DNA of 64,000 nucleotides, taken from assembly GCF_015500095.1 (NCBI RefSeq), contig NZ_CP062983.1, positions 2,480,001-2,544,000 of the forward strand, read 5' to 3'. A model generated the notes under the pieces. The model saw only the letters and a program-made list of their open reading frames with translations, had not been told where the DNA came from and ran no database searches. Position numbers and translations under genes: made by a program. Positions 9,307 through 17,938 of the stretch are shown piece after piece. Source of the stretch: Phototrophicus methaneseepsis (lineage in GTDB: Bacteria; Chloroflexota; Anaerolineae; Aggregatilineales; Phototrophicaceae). Position 1 is the stretch's first letter. Each line of letters begins with the position of its first letter.

Positions 9307-9864
9307 ATGGCAGACAATCGTGGTCGTCGCCGTGACAGACGTCGCGACGATGAGCGAGAAGAACTGGACGAGCGCGTAGTCGATATTCGGCGCGTCGCCA
9401 AAGTAATTAGAGGTGGTCGCCGTTTCGCCTTTCGTACCGTTGTGGTGGTTGGTGATGGCAAAGGCCGCATCGGCATTGGTGTCGGCAAGGCTCGTGCTGT
9501 GCCGGATAGCATCCGTAAAGCCAACGAAAAAGCGCGTGCAAACATCAAGCGCGTTTCTCTTGCGGATACCACCATCCCTTATACGGTGACGGGCCGCTTC
9601 GGCGGAGCGCGCGTATTGTTGAAGCCAGCCGCCCCTGGTACCGGTGTTATCGCTGGTGGTGGTGTGCGTGCTGTGCTAGAAGTCGCTGGGGTGCACAACA
9701 TCCTTTCCAAGAGCCAGGGCAGCGCCAACTTGCTGAACGTGGCTATGGCAACGATTGATGCGCTCATACAGCTTAAGAGCCCGGAAATGCTCGCCGAGAT
9801 GCGTGGCAAGCCCCTCGTTGAGGTGATGCCAGTCTGGCAGCGCCGAGGCCGTGGTAAGGAGTAA
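9307..9864 (+). CDS. rpsE: 30S ribosomal protein S5
   Basis: 30S body protein important for decoding fidelity and mRNA unwinding at the entry channel. It has 185 residues; the first 30 are an Arg/Asp/Glu-rich extension (DNRGRRRDRRRDDEREELDE) longer than in E. coli. The double-stranded RNA-binding-like domain (RVAKVIRGGRRFAFRTVVVVGD) and KARANI motif follow. The rpmD ATG is 3 bases after the stop. Confidence 0.96.
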   Translation: MADNRGRRRDRRRDDEREELDERVVDIRRVAKVIRGGRRFAFRTVVVVGDGKGRIGIGVGKARAVPDSIRKANEKARANIKRVSLADTTIPYTVTGRFGGARVLLKPAAPGTGVIAGGGVRAVLEVAGVHNILSKSQGSANLLNVAMATIDALIQLKSPEMLAEMRGKPLVEVMPVWQRRGRGKE

Positions 9865-9867
9865 ACG

Positions 9868-10068
9868 ATGGCCGAGCAGACCGCTAACAAACTGAAGGTG
9901 ACGCTGGTCAAAAGCGCCATTGGTTATGACCAGAAGCAAAAGAAGACGGTTGCCGCGTTGGGGCTGCGTAAGCTCAACACCAGCGTTGTCGTGACCGATA
10001 CCCCCGTTATGCGTGGCATGATCGCTAAGGTCGGCCATCTCGTGACGGTTGAAGAAGTGGCCGAATAA
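9868..10068 (+). CDS. rpmD: 50S ribosomal protein L30
   Basis: Small 50S protein near 5S rRNA. It has 66 residues, with [21 protein letters not shown] and LGLRKLN, the family signature for helix-strand packing. GGTAAGGAG at the end of rpsE is its ribosome-binding site, so the two are probably translated together. Confidence 0.95.
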   Translation: MAEQTANKLKVTLVKSAIGYDQKQKKTVAALGLRKLNTSVVVTDTPVMRGMIAKVGHLVTVEEVAE

Positions 10069-10177
10069 GCGTCTTCGCGCATTGATGTCGCAAGACGATA
10101 AGGTAAGCGAAAGGAGAAGGCGTTGGTTCCGTTAGCGCGCCTGGCAGGCTAGGCTTGCAAAGGCGAGACGGATAACG
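10069..10177 (+). other. 109-base rpmD-rplO spacer with hairpin
   Basis: Longer than the 3- to 38-base gaps of the rest of the spc cluster. CGTCTT at 10070-10075 can pair with AAGACG at 10092-10097, extended by neighbouring G-C pairs with a bulge. No T-run and no ORF of note. It may be an RNA-processing or control site before rplO; nothing more is visible. Confidence 0.3.
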
Positions 10178-10717
10178 ATGCCGAAAACAGGTATGAAGCT
10201 GCATGATTTGAAGCCAACACCTGGGTCAACGACCAAAAAGACGCGCGTCGGTCGCGGTATCGCGGCTGGTAAAGGTAAGACGGCTGGGCGTGGTATCAAG
10301 GGCCAGGGTGCCCGTGGTCGCCGTGGCAAGCGTGCTTACTTCGAAGGTGGTCAGCTGCCATTAGTGCGCCGGTTGCCGTTCAAGCGCGGTTTTACCAACA
10401 TCTTCCGTATTGAATACCAGGAAGTCAACGTGGCAGACCTCGAAGCTCGCTTCGACAGCGGCGCTGTTGTTTCGCCAGAAACATTGGCTGAGGTTGGCCT
10501 GGTACGCAATGCAGAAGTTCCGGTGGTCGTGTTAGGCCAGGGTGAACTCAACAAAAAATTGACGGTGCAAGCCCATCGCTTCACCAAGAGCGCTCTCGAT
10601 AAAATCGAGAAAGCGGGTGGCAGCAGCGAAAAGCTGGAACTGCTCCTGACGGGCGCCAGGGCAACTGTCAAGAAGCTGCGTAAAGAAGACCTGGCGAAAT
10701 TACAGAACCAGGGATAA
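10178..10717 (+). CDS. rplO: 50S ribosomal protein L15
   Basis: Late-assembly 50S protein contacting several 23S domains. It has 179 residues, longer than the roughly 145 of E. coli because of a Lys/Glu-rich C-terminal extension after the [11 protein letters not shown] region. The basic glycine-rich N-terminus [22 protein letters not shown]-like (quoted in part) and [18 protein letters not shown] are diagnostic. An alternative ATG lies 15 bases downstream; neither start has a strong ribosome-binding site. A terminator follows immediately. Confidence 0.95.
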   Translation: MPKTGMKLHDLKPTPGSTTKKTRVGRGIAAGKGKTAGRGIKGQGARGRRGKRAYFEGGQLPLVRRLPFKRGFTNIFRIEYQEVNVADLEARFDSGAVVSPETLAEVGLVRNAEVPVVVLGQGELNKKLTVQAHRFTKSALDKIEKAGGSSEKLELLLTGARATVKKLRKEDLAKLQNQG

Positions 10718-10724
10718 TTGCGGC

Positions 10725-10765
10725 GGGCAATGGCACGTAACCCATTGTCCGTTTTCGTTTTTTTT
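10725..10765 (+). terminator. Intrinsic terminator between rplO and secY
   Basis: A 9-bp stem, GGGCAATGG (10725-10733) with CCATTGTCC (10742-10750, one G-U), has an 8-base loop and is followed by GTTTTCGTTTTTTTTT-type T-runs to 10765. It ends the ribosomal run before secY, so secY needs read-through or its own promoter. Confidence 0.85.
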
Positions 10766-10870
10766 ACAAAATTCTGTTACGATTTGGACGCCGGTTTGCG
10801 AGATGCAGCCAGACGCTCACGACTAGGGGTGGCTTTAGAGGCCGCCTTCATCTTGCAACGTCGGTACAAA

Positions 10871-10902
10871 ACGTAATTCGTAAGACACGTAGTTCGTAAG
10901 AT
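10871..10902 (+). repeat. Tandem 16-bp direct repeat upstream of secY
   Basis: Two adjacent copies, ACGTAATTCGTAAGAC (10871-10886) and ACGTAGTTCGTAAGAT (10887-10902), differ at two positions. They lie right before the secY ribosome-binding site (AAGGA, 10903-10907) and after the rplO terminator. The placement suggests an operator or RNA-level site controlling secY; a chance duplication is also possible. Confidence 0.6.
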
Positions 10903-10915
10903 AAGGACGAGCGAG

Positions 10916-12244
10916 ATGCTGCAAGCTGTGCGGAATGCCATCCGGGTGCCGGATGTGCGGAACAAACTTCTCTTTACTTTCTTTATTCTCGTGGTGTATC
11001 AGTTTGCCACGCACATCCCCGTTGTGGGTGTGGATGAAACGGCGCTGCGCAGCGTCCTGGAGAGCCAAGTCGCGGGCGGTTTCGTCGGTGTGCTCAACCT
11101 GCTTTCCGGCGGTGCGGTGTCTAACTTTAGCATTCTAGCTAATGGTGTATATCCTTACATCACCGCCTCGATCATTTTCAACCTGCTGACCCCTGTAATC
11201 CCTGGGCTTGAAGCGCTCCAGCGTGAACCGGGCGGGCAGGAAAAGCTCCAGCGTTACACTTATTATCTGACGATCCCGATGGCTGTTTTGCAATCGATTG
11301 GTCAGATCGCGATTTTCTCTGGCCTTGGTGGCGCGGCGATTATCCCTGGCTTCGGTACAGATGTCTTGTTGACCATTTCCGTGGTTCTGACGATGGTTGC
11401 AGGCACCATGTTCGCTGTGTGGCTGGGTGAACTCATCACCGAGCAGGGCATCGGTAATGGTATTTCCATCATCATTTTCGCTGGTATCGTGGCGACAGCC
11501 CCGCTGAACCTGGCTAACTTGCTACAGAGCAACCCTGAACGCCTGGGCTATAACCTGATTATCTTCCTGCTTATTGTCATCATCAGTGTTTTTGCCATCA
11601 TCTACATCCAGGAAGGCGTCCGCCGTATCCCGGTGCAGTATGGTAAGCGCGTACGTGGTAACAAACAGTATCAGATGGGCCGCGGCCAGTACATCCCGCT
11701 GAAGGTCAACCCGGTCGGCATGATCCCGCTCATCTTCGCACAGGCCATTATCGTCTTCCCGGCGGTGATTGTCAGCTTGTTTAACCCGCAGCCGGGTCAG
11801 CTCGGTTACGAGATTCAGCAGGCGTTTGGCAACCAGCAGGGTTTGCTGTATTGGGGGACATTCTTCCTCATGACAGTCGCCTTCACATTCTTTTATGCGG
11901 ATGTGATGGTAGGACAGTATCGACTGGCAGAGACACTACAGCGGCAGGGTGGTTTTATCCCAGGTATTCGCCCAGGTAAGCGCACGGAAGATTACATCAT
12001 CCGTACCACGCGCCGTATTACCTTCGTCGGGGCCTTGTTCCTGGGTATTATCGCGGTTGTACCGGGCATCGTTGATTTCATCAATCAACTGATCTTCCCG
12101 CTAGAAGCAACCACGACTTCTAACAATCCGGCTATGGTGCTCTCCGGCGCAGGCCTGATCATCGTTGTCGGCGTGGTGATTGATACCCTTCGCCAGCTAG
12201 AAGCCCAACTCGTTATGCGCAATTACGAAGGCTTCATGCGTTAA
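10916..12244 (+). CDS. secY: Protein translocase subunit SecY
   Basis: Channel-forming subunit of the SecYEG translocon in the cytoplasmic membrane. It has 442 residues and ten membrane helices as expected, with the family motifs THIPVVGVD, GIGNGISIIIFAGIV, and the cytosolic loop RRIPVQYGKR near residue 240. AAGGA precedes the ATG. It is separated from rplO by a terminator and 198 bases, and has its own strong terminator downstream, so it looks like an independent transcription unit. Confidence 0.97.
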   Translation: MLQAVRNAIRVPDVRNKLLFTFFILVVYQFATHIPVVGVDETALRSVLESQVAGGFVGVLNLLSGGAVSNFSILANGVYPYITASIIFNLLTPVIPGLEALQREPGGQEKLQRYTYYLTIPMAVLQSIGQIAIFSGLGGAAIIPGFGTDVLLTISVVLTMVAGTMFAVWLGELITEQGIGNGISIIIFAGIVATAPLNLANLLQSNPERLGYNLIIFLLIVIISVFAIIYIQEGVRRIPVQYGKRVRGNKQYQMGRGQYIPLKVNPVGMIPLIFAQAIIVFPAVIVSLFNPQPGQLGYEIQQAFGNQQGLLYWGTFFLMTVAFTFFYADVMVGQYRLAETLQRQGGFIPGIRPGKRTEDYIIRTTRRITFVGALFLGIIAVVPGIVDFINQLIFPLEATTTSNNPAMVLSGAGLIIVVGVVIDTLRQLEAQLVMRNYEGFMR

Positions 12245-12282
12245 ACGGTCGGATGATTCCACCAACCATTTTGATAGAGATA

Positions 12283-12314
12283 GGGTGGCGTGTACGATTC
12301 ATGCCACCCTTTTT
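12283..12314 (+). terminator. Intrinsic terminator after secY
   Basis: A 10-bp stem (GGGTGGCGTG, 12283-12292, with CATGCCACCC, 12300-12309, one G-U), a 7-base loop and TTTTT directly after. It isolates secY from adk. Confidence 0.9.
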
Positions 12315-12411
12315 CGTTGTCATTTGTTCTTGATTATTCGTGATATGTTGTACAAACTAAACCTATACTGACACTTTCAACAAATTGCGTTTCAACGATG
12401 GAGGCACTCCG

Positions 12412-13116
12412 ATGGGGTTGTACTTAATTTTTATGGGCGTGCAGGGCGCGGGTAAGGGCATGCAGGCCGGTGCGATCAGCAAAGCGCATAATATTCCACA
12501 TATTTCTACAGGCGATCTGTTCCGTGCCATGCGCACACGCCAGGATGAACTGGCTCAGCGCGTCCAGGCCATCATGGCAGAAGGCCGCCTGATTGACGAT
12601 GATACGACCAATGCCGTCGTCGCAGATCGACTTTCCCAGGAAGATGCTAAAAACGGCGCTATCCTGGATGGCTACCCGCGCAATGCGGCTCAGGCGGATT
12701 TCCTGGCGGATTATCTGGCGGAAAATGGCGAGCAGGTTAGCGCTGTGGTGCTGCTGGAGCTGCCGCTATATGTTGCTTTCAAGCGTGCTTTTGGTCGCGT
12801 CAAAATGCCGGATTCTGACCAAACCTACAATATCTACTATAATAATGAAGGTATTGAAGTCACGTTTGAAGATCATCCAGAAGGGACATTCCCCCCGCGT
12901 GTTGTCGCCAAATTAAATGGTCAACCGTTGGAGCGCCGCAAAGACGATGCCAATGCGGCGGCGGTCATCAAGCGTATTGATACCTACCTGGAAACAACCC
13001 AACCACTCATTGAGTATTATGAGGAAAAAGGGCTGCTGCGTCGTATTGAAGCCGACCAAGAAATTGAAGCCGTCCGAGCAGATATTGAAGCTGTCATTGA
13101 GAGCGTAAAAGCGTGA
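12412..13116 (+). CDS. adk: Adenylate kinase, divergent P-loop
   Basis: Catalyses ATP + AMP to 2 ADP. It has 234 residues from the ATG at 12412 (GGAGG upstream; nine more codons are open but lack a ribosome-binding site). The P-loop is GVQGAGKGMQ, with Met where Thr is nearly invariant (GKGT). STGDLFRA, DGYPRN, a Gly-Arg pair before the LID and RKDD...KR follow. The LID has no zinc cysteines and is sequence-divergent. The secY-adk-map position supports adenylate kinase. The Met replacement could alter Mg-nucleotide binding, or a second adk may exist elsewhere. Confidence 0.85.
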   Translation: MGLYLIFMGVQGAGKGMQAGAISKAHNIPHISTGDLFRAMRTRQDELAQRVQAIMAEGRLIDDDTTNAVVADRLSQEDAKNGAILDGYPRNAAQADFLADYLAENGEQVSAVVLLELPLYVAFKRAFGRVKMPDSDQTYNIYYNNEGIEVTFEDHPEGTFPPRVVAKLNGQPLERRKDDANAAAVIKRIDTYLETTQPLIEYYEEKGLLRRIEADQEIEAVRADIEAVIESVKA

Positions 13117-13135
13117 GTAAGAGAGGCCATGTGAA

Positions 13136-13930
13136 ATGCCACAGGTAACATTAAAGACGCCCGAAGAAATCGAGATTATGCGCGAAGCGGGCAAAATTGT
13201 CGCAGAAGTGCTGCAAACCACACGAGAAGCATTGCGACCGGGCATTTCCACCAAGGAATTAGACACAATCGCGGAAACAATCATTCGCGATCACGGTGCA
13301 ACCCCGGCATTCTTAGATTATGCGCCGGGCGGTCACCCGCCATACCCTGCGACGATTACAGCCAGCATCAACAACGAATTGGTGCATGGCATCCCAAGCG
13401 AAAGTCGCATCTTGCAAGAGGGCGACATCGTTAGCATTGACGTGGCTTGCTTCCACAAAGGGTATGTTGGCGATGCGGCCTATACGGCTGGTGTCGGTGA
13501 GGTTGCCCCTTCTGTCGAGCGCTTGCTGCGTGTGACTGTTGAGACGCTGTGGCAAGCGATTGAGCTTTGCGTCCCCGGCAATCACATCAGTGATATTGCC
13601 CGGATGACAAGCAAGTATGCGTCGCAGCATGGTTATAGCGTGGCATCGGAGTATACCGGGCATGGCGTGGGGACTGCTATGCATGAGCCACCGCAGGTGC
13701 CGAATTGGTGGCCGCGCAAATTACCGCGTGGCATGCGCGGCCCCGTAGATTACGAATTGAAGCCGGGGATGACCTTCGCCATTGAGCCGATGCTCATCGC
13801 GGGCCGCAACGAATTGATGGAGTTGGAAGACGGCTGGACGGTTGTCACTAAAGATGGCTCCCTCAATGCGCATACTGAACACACTGTTGCAATCACCGAT
13901 GGCGAACCGCTTGTTCTGACGCTGCCTTGA
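13136..13930 (+). CDS. map: Methionine aminopeptidase, type I
   Basis: Removes the initiator Met from new proteins. It has 264 residues of the M24 pita-bread fold. Metal ligands are visible: Asp in VSIDVAC, Asp in GDAAYT, His in TGHGVG, Glu in AIEPM and Glu in AHTEHTV. It lacks the N-terminal SH3-binding zinc extension, as type Ia enzymes do. The WWPRKLPRGMRGP stretch (about residues 188-202) is an extra loop. The start lies 19 bases after adk. The stop overlaps the TTG start of the next gene. Confidence 0.95.
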   Translation: MPQVTLKTPEEIEIMREAGKIVAEVLQTTREALRPGISTKELDTIAETIIRDHGATPAFLDYAPGGHPPYPATITASINNELVHGIPSESRILQEGDIVSIDVACFHKGYVGDAAYTAGVGEVAPSVERLLRVTVETLWQAIELCVPGNHISDIARMTSKYASQHGYSVASEYTGHGVGTAMHEPPQVPNWWPRKLPRGMRGPVDYELKPGMTFAIEPMLIAGRNELMELEDGWTVVTKDGSLNAHTEHTVAITDGEPLVLTLP

Positions 13931-15351
13931 ATCGGCTGCTGCTGATTAGCCTCATTTTTTGCCTGGGCATTACGACAGGGCGGGCACAGTCCGCTGTGTA
14001 TGATACGGTGCCATGTCCTGCTGCCTTGGTATCCATTGCGACAGAAAATCACCTTGAGGGCGTTGCTTATACATGTGGCGTCCTCAAAGTGCCGGAAAAC
14101 CGGCATACGCCCTCATCTCGCCAGATTGAACTGGCTGTTTCTCGCCTACAGCCCACACCGCCCACTGACCAGCCGCCGATTATTTACCTCGCAGGTGGGC
14201 CAGGCGGCAGCGCCCTGGGCGACATAGCGCTTTGGTTGGATTCCGCCTTACTGGCCCAACATGAGATCATCCTGCTGGAACAACGTGGCACCGCTTTTTC
14301 ATGGCCTTCGTTGATGTGCCCAGAATTATCGAATACGGCGTTCCGGCCTGTGGCAGCTTGCGCCCAACGTTTACGCGATGAGGGCGTGGATCTGGCCGCT
14401 TACAATACCAGCGAGAATGCAGCCGATGTCGCAGACCTGATCCATGTCTTAGGCCTCGCTTCTGTTAACCTGATAGGGCAGTCCTACGGCACACGATTGG
14501 CACTGGCCGTCCTGCGCGATCATCCAGAACGCGTACACGCCGTTATTTTGGATGCTGTATACCCAACACACGCCAGCGTCTATGAAGGCCGTCTCGCGGC
14601 GGCACAGCGCGCGCTAGATGCCTTATTTGCGGATTGTGCGGCAGATGCTGCCTGCAATGCGTCCTACCCGGATCTTGAGGCGACTTTCTATCGCTTACTT
14701 TCACGGTTGGATAGCAGCCCGCAGTTAATAACGCTGTCGAATTATGGCGCGCAGTTCTATTACAACGATGATTATTTAATCCAGGATATGATGAACTGGC
14801 TGTATATCACGGATGAAGTGCCGCTGCTGCCAGGGCGTATCATGGCATTCTTCGACGGTGATTTTAGCTACTATAACGATCTCATCCTGGAACAAACCGC
14901 CACACCGATCAGTATGGGGCTTTATTTCAGTGTGCAATGCCAGGAAGAAATCCCTGTCGATGATATTGAAAGCGTGCTGCGAGGCGATGGGCGCTCACGA
15001 TTTGAAGTGTCGGATCCATTACGCCGCATTCTGCGGGAACAATTTGCGTCATGCCTGGATTGGGATGTGCCGACTGCAGCTGCTTATACACGTGCGCCTG
15101 TAACAAGCGATAGGCCTGTTTTGCTGATGAGCGGACGGTATGACCCTATTACCTCGCCGGAATGGGCGCAGCAAGCGGCTGGCACGCTCACGAATAGCCA
15201 GCATGTCATTTTCCAGAATGGAGCACATGGCGTTATCAACCAGCTCGATTGTGCTGACCGGATTGCCGCAGCGTTCTTTTTGGCGCCTTTCCAGGCTGTG
15301 GAGGCTGGATGTGCGTCACAGGCCCCTGAATGGGTGCTCGCCAACCCTTAA
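13927..15351 (+). CDS. Secreted alpha/beta-hydrolase, proline-iminopeptidase/TAP-like
   Basis: Probable exported peptidase or esterase of 474 residues. The TTG at 13927 overlaps the map TGA and gives a clean signal peptide (MNRLLLISLIFCLG then a RAQS cleavage region); later ATGs would remove it. An AGGPGGS oxyanion loop (about 89-95), nucleophile Ser186 in GQSYG, an acid in SGRYDPITSP and His in NGAHGV form a complete triad. The C-terminal part resembles the TAP-like domain of tripeptidyl aminopeptidases. Its insertion between map and rpmJ is unusual, since infA is the common neighbour there. The substrate cannot be told. Confidence 0.8.
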   Translation: MNRLLLISLIFCLGITTGRAQSAVYDTVPCPAALVSIATENHLEGVAYTCGVLKVPENRHTPSSRQIELAVSRLQPTPPTDQPPIIYLAGGPGGSALGDIALWLDSALLAQHEIILLEQRGTAFSWPSLMCPELSNTAFRPVAACAQRLRDEGVDLAAYNTSENAADVADLIHVLGLASVNLIGQSYGTRLALAVLRDHPERVHAVILDAVYPTHASVYEGRLAAAQRALDALFADCAADAACNASYPDLEATFYRLLSRLDSSPQLITLSNYGAQFYYNDDYLIQDMMNWLYITDEVPLLPGRIMAFFDGDFSYYNDLILEQTATPISMGLYFSVQCQEEIPVDDIESVLRGDGRSRFEVSDPLRRILREQFASCLDWDVPTAAAYTRAPVTSDRPVLLMSGRYDPITSPEWAQQAAGTLTNSQHVIFQNGAHGVINQLDCADRIAAAFFLAPFQAVEAGCASQAPEWVLANP

Positions 15352-15501
15352 AGGCCCCGTAGGGGCGTTCAGAAGCGAAATAACCCTACACAAGTGGGCA
15401 AATCTGTGCTATCTTACTGGGCGCGGAGGAAAAACCCCGTCTATTTTTTGTGCCTCGTTACGGTAAATTGCACAAAATCGTCGTAGACAAATTTAGGTAA
15501 C

Positions 15502-15529
15502 TTTGCTAGCATTGCCAATTCGTTATATA
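15502..15529 (+). promoter_or_regulatory. Possible promoter for rpmJ-rpsM
   Basis: TATATA (15524-15529) with a weak TTTGCT (15502-15507) 16 bases upstream, about 22 bases before the rpmJ ATG. The preceding hydrolase ends at 15351, leaving a 200-base gap. Weak -35 match, so only a candidate. Confidence 0.35.
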
Positions 15530-15551
15530 GGCATAGATTAAGGCTGAGATA

Positions 15552-15668
15552 ATGAAGGTTTCAACATCAATCAAGCGCCGCTGCTCGGCCTGCCGTGTGA
15601 TTAAACGCAAGGGGCGCGTCATGATCATTTGCTCCAAGTATCCCAAGCATAAGCAGGTGCAGGGTTAA
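15552..15668 (+). CDS. rpmJ: 50S ribosomal protein L36
   Basis: Smallest 50S protein, 38 residues, binding one zinc ion. It starts [20 protein letters not shown]. The ligands are Cys11, Cys14, Cys27 and His33 (C-x2-C-x12-C-x5-H), the zinc-containing form. The GGCTGAGAT upstream is only a weak ribosome-binding site. It is the first gene of the alpha cluster, with no infA before it. Confidence 0.95.
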   Translation: MKVSTSIKRRCSACRVIKRKGRVMIICSKYPKHKQVQG

Positions 15669-15704
15669 GCATCGCTTGGCCTGGCGTAGAAGGAGATTGA
15701 AAAC

Positions 15705-16091
15705 ATGGCTCGTATAGAAGGTGTCGATTTACCGCGCGATAAGCGCGTTGAGATAGCCCTGACGTATATCTACGGCATTGGTCAGACAACCAGCCAGAAA
15801 ATTCTCGAACAAACGGGTGTCAACCCGGATACACGTGTTCGCGATCTGTCAGAAGCAGAATTGCAGAGCATTCGTGAATTGGTTGGTGGGCTCACAACAG
15901 AAGGTGATTTGCGCCGTCAGGTGCAGCTCAACATTAAGCGTCTGATGGAAATTGGCGCTTATCGTGGGATGCGTCATCGTCGTAACTTACCCGCTCACGG
16001 GCAGCGGACCCGTACAAACGCACGCACACGTCGCGGTGCCAAGAAGACGGTACCAGGGCGTGGTCGTCGGCGTGGTGCAGGCAAGAAGTAA
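15705..16091 (+). CDS. rpsM: 30S ribosomal protein S13
   Basis: 30S head protein contacting the P-site tRNA and the 50S bridge. It has 128 residues. It starts [25 protein letters not shown] and ends in the basic [13 protein letters not shown] tail (each quoted in part). AAGGAG lies before the ATG. The next gene is 286 bases away, an exceptional distance in this cluster. Confidence 0.97.
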   Translation: MARIEGVDLPRDKRVEIALTYIYGIGQTTSQKILEQTGVNPDTRVRDLSEAELQSIRELVGGLTTEGDLRRQVQLNIKRLMEIGAYRGMRHRRNLPAHGQRTRTNARTRRGAKKTVPGRGRRRGAGKK

Positions 16092-16377
16092 GCGATCTAT
16101 ATCGGAGTTTGTCTGTCAAAGACTGGTAGATTCAAAGATTGATACATCAGACTTTGGCATCTCTCAGATTTCGATGGAGCGGTTTAGCTTCGTCGCCTAG
16201 CAAGAGGTTAGGGAACCTGTATACACAGATGCTTCATGGCATACAGATGCAGGTAAAAAGCGACTCATGAGAGGCTGTGCCGTGCACTTTGGCGGCACAA
16301 TATATCGTAGGCTACAAGCGCCCGGTTTGACGTCACTGGGCGCATCTTTCACGTAATTCCAGTGCTGGAGAAATCAT
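16092..16377 (+). promoter_or_regulatory. Structured 286-base gap before rpsK
   Basis: No gene is seen. Hairpins include TGTGCCG/CGGCACA (16276-16282 with 16293-16299) and GCGCCCGGT/ACTGGGCGC (16318-16326 with 16335-16343, 8-base loop); the word ACAGATGC occurs twice upstream. The rpsK ribosome-binding site (TGGAGAAA) follows. In other bacteria the alpha operon is repressed by S4; rpsD is missing here, so the regulator, if any, is unknown. A leader RNA is inferred. Confidence 0.4.
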
Positions 16378-16779
16378 ATGGCAAGAGCGAGAAGAGAAGG
16401 TGGACGCCGCCCAGCGAAGAAGGTCTATAAGAATATTCCTTATGGGCAGGCACACATCTACGCGACATTTAACAACACCATTGTATCCATGACTGATCAG
16501 TCTGGCAACGTTATCACGTGGGCTAGCGCTGGTACGTCCGGCTTCAAAGGCAGCCGCAAGAGCACGCCCTATGCGGCACGTCTCGCTGCGGAAACAGCCT
16601 CAGAGACGGCGAAACAGCATGGTATGAAAGAAGTGGACGTCTTCGTCAAAGGTCCTGGCCCAGGTCGAGAAGCAGCAATTCGCTCGATCCAGAGCAGCGG
16701 CCTGAAGGTGCGTTCCATCACCGATGTGACCTCCGTGCCACATAACGGTGTACGCCCGCCGAAGAAGCGCCGCGTTTAA
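16378..16779 (+). CDS. rpsK: 30S ribosomal protein S11
   Basis: Platform protein of the 30S beside the mRNA exit. It has 133 residues. [45 protein letters not shown] and the C-terminal [17 protein letters not shown] are canonical (each under family norms). TGGAG precedes the ATG. rpoA follows directly; rpsD, the usual next gene, is absent. Confidence 0.98.
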   Translation: MARARREGGRRPAKKVYKNIPYGQAHIYATFNNTIVSMTDQSGNVITWASAGTSGFKGSRKSTPYAARLAAETASETAKQHGMKEVDVFVKGPGPGREAAIRSIQSSGLKVRSITDVTSVPHNGVRPPKKRRV

Positions 16780-16880
16780 CCCACGTTGTGCTTGACGAAA
16801 ATCGTACAGGGCACAGCCTTGTGCAAATGTTGTAGTCGCATGTGAGTGTTGCGGATAAGTATTTAGGAGAACCGATCTAC

Positions 16881-17891
16881 ATGGTTTATCCCTCATCAAC
16901 GTCAAGTTCTAACAATGTGAACCAGATTACCAGCAATATGGTCCTGCCGCACAAGGTAGAGACCAATGCGGTAACCCAGAACTATGGGCGTTTTATCATT
17001 AGCCCGCTGGAAAGTGGGTTTGGTCTGACATTGGGGAATGCGCTGCGGCGTATTTTATTGTCTTCCTTACCGGGTGCTGCCGTCACAAGTGTGCGCGTTT
17101 CCGACGTGCATCACGAATTTAGCGCCATCCCGGATGTGCGTGAAGACATGACCCAACTCATTCTGCAGGTCAAGCAACTGCGCTTGATGCTGCACGAAGG
17201 GGAGAGTGCGCGTCTGCGCCTCGACCATCGTGGTGAAGGTACCGTGCTGGCATCCGATATCTGGTGCCCGCCAGAAGTACAGATCATCAACCCTGAACTG
17301 TACCTCTTCACGGTCGATTCCCCCGATGCCCATATCGAAATGGAATTCGAAGTCCGCGCCGGTCGTGGGTTCAGCCCTGCGGAAGACCGCGGTCGTCTGC
17401 CGATTGGCGAACTGCCAGTCGATGCTATTTTCAGCCCGATCCGTCGTGCGAACTTCACGGTAGAAAGTGCTCGTGTCGGCCAGCGTACCAACTACGATAA
17501 GCTCGTGTTGGAAGTCTGGACGGACGGTACCATCCGCCCTGAAGAAGCGATGAGCCAGGCTGCACAAATCCTGATGCGCCATCTGGTCATCGTCAGCGGT
17601 ATTGATCCAGATACCCTCGGCGACTTTGAGCCGCAGGAACCGCCCCAGGCAGAAACACAGCGCCCGCCGCTGTATGATAAGCCGATTGAAGAGCTGGACC
17701 TGAGCGTGCGTGTGTTTAACTCACTCAAGCGTACAGGCATCACCAGCGTGGGCGATGTTATTGATATGCTGCATCGCGGCCAAGATGCGATGCTGGCAAT
17801 CCGCAACTTCGGTGAGAAATCCCTGGATGAACTTACCGATAAGCTGAGTGAAAAGGGTTACTGGCCCGTCGACGACGGTGAAGACGAGTAA
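16881..17891 (+). CDS. rpoA: RNA polymerase alpha subunit
   Basis: Assembly platform of RNA polymerase and contact point for activators and UP elements. The frame is open from a GTG at 16842, but AGGAGA at 16865-16870 points to the ATG at 16881, giving 336 residues. The N-terminal domain shows GRFIISPLESGFGLTLGNALRR (quoted in part). A proline-rich linker near residues 245-265 leads to the C-terminal DNA-binding domain with LSVRVFNSLKRTGI and IRNFGEKSLDEL. A small hairpin (16811-16824) lies in the leader. Confidence 0.97.
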   Translation: MVYPSSTSSSNNVNQITSNMVLPHKVETNAVTQNYGRFIISPLESGFGLTLGNALRRILLSSLPGAAVTSVRVSDVHHEFSAIPDVREDMTQLILQVKQLRLMLHEGESARLRLDHRGEGTVLASDIWCPPEVQIINPELYLFTVDSPDAHIEMEFEVRAGRGFSPAEDRGRLPIGELPVDAIFSPIRRANFTVESARVGQRTNYDKLVLEVWTDGTIRPEEAMSQAAQILMRHLVIVSGIDPDTLGDFEPQEPPQAETQRPPLYDKPIEELDLSVRVFNSLKRTGITSVGDVIDMLHRGQDAMLAIRNFGEKSLDELTDKLSEKGYWPVDDGEDE

Positions 17892-17938
17892 CGCTCAATA
17901 ATCGATCTTGAGTTATTCTGAGTACGGAGTACGCGAAA

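Noticed and set aside
15354-15366. GCCCC-GTA-GGGGC hairpin after the secreted hydrolase as terminator
   Set aside because: The stem is short, the loop is only three bases and no T-run follows.
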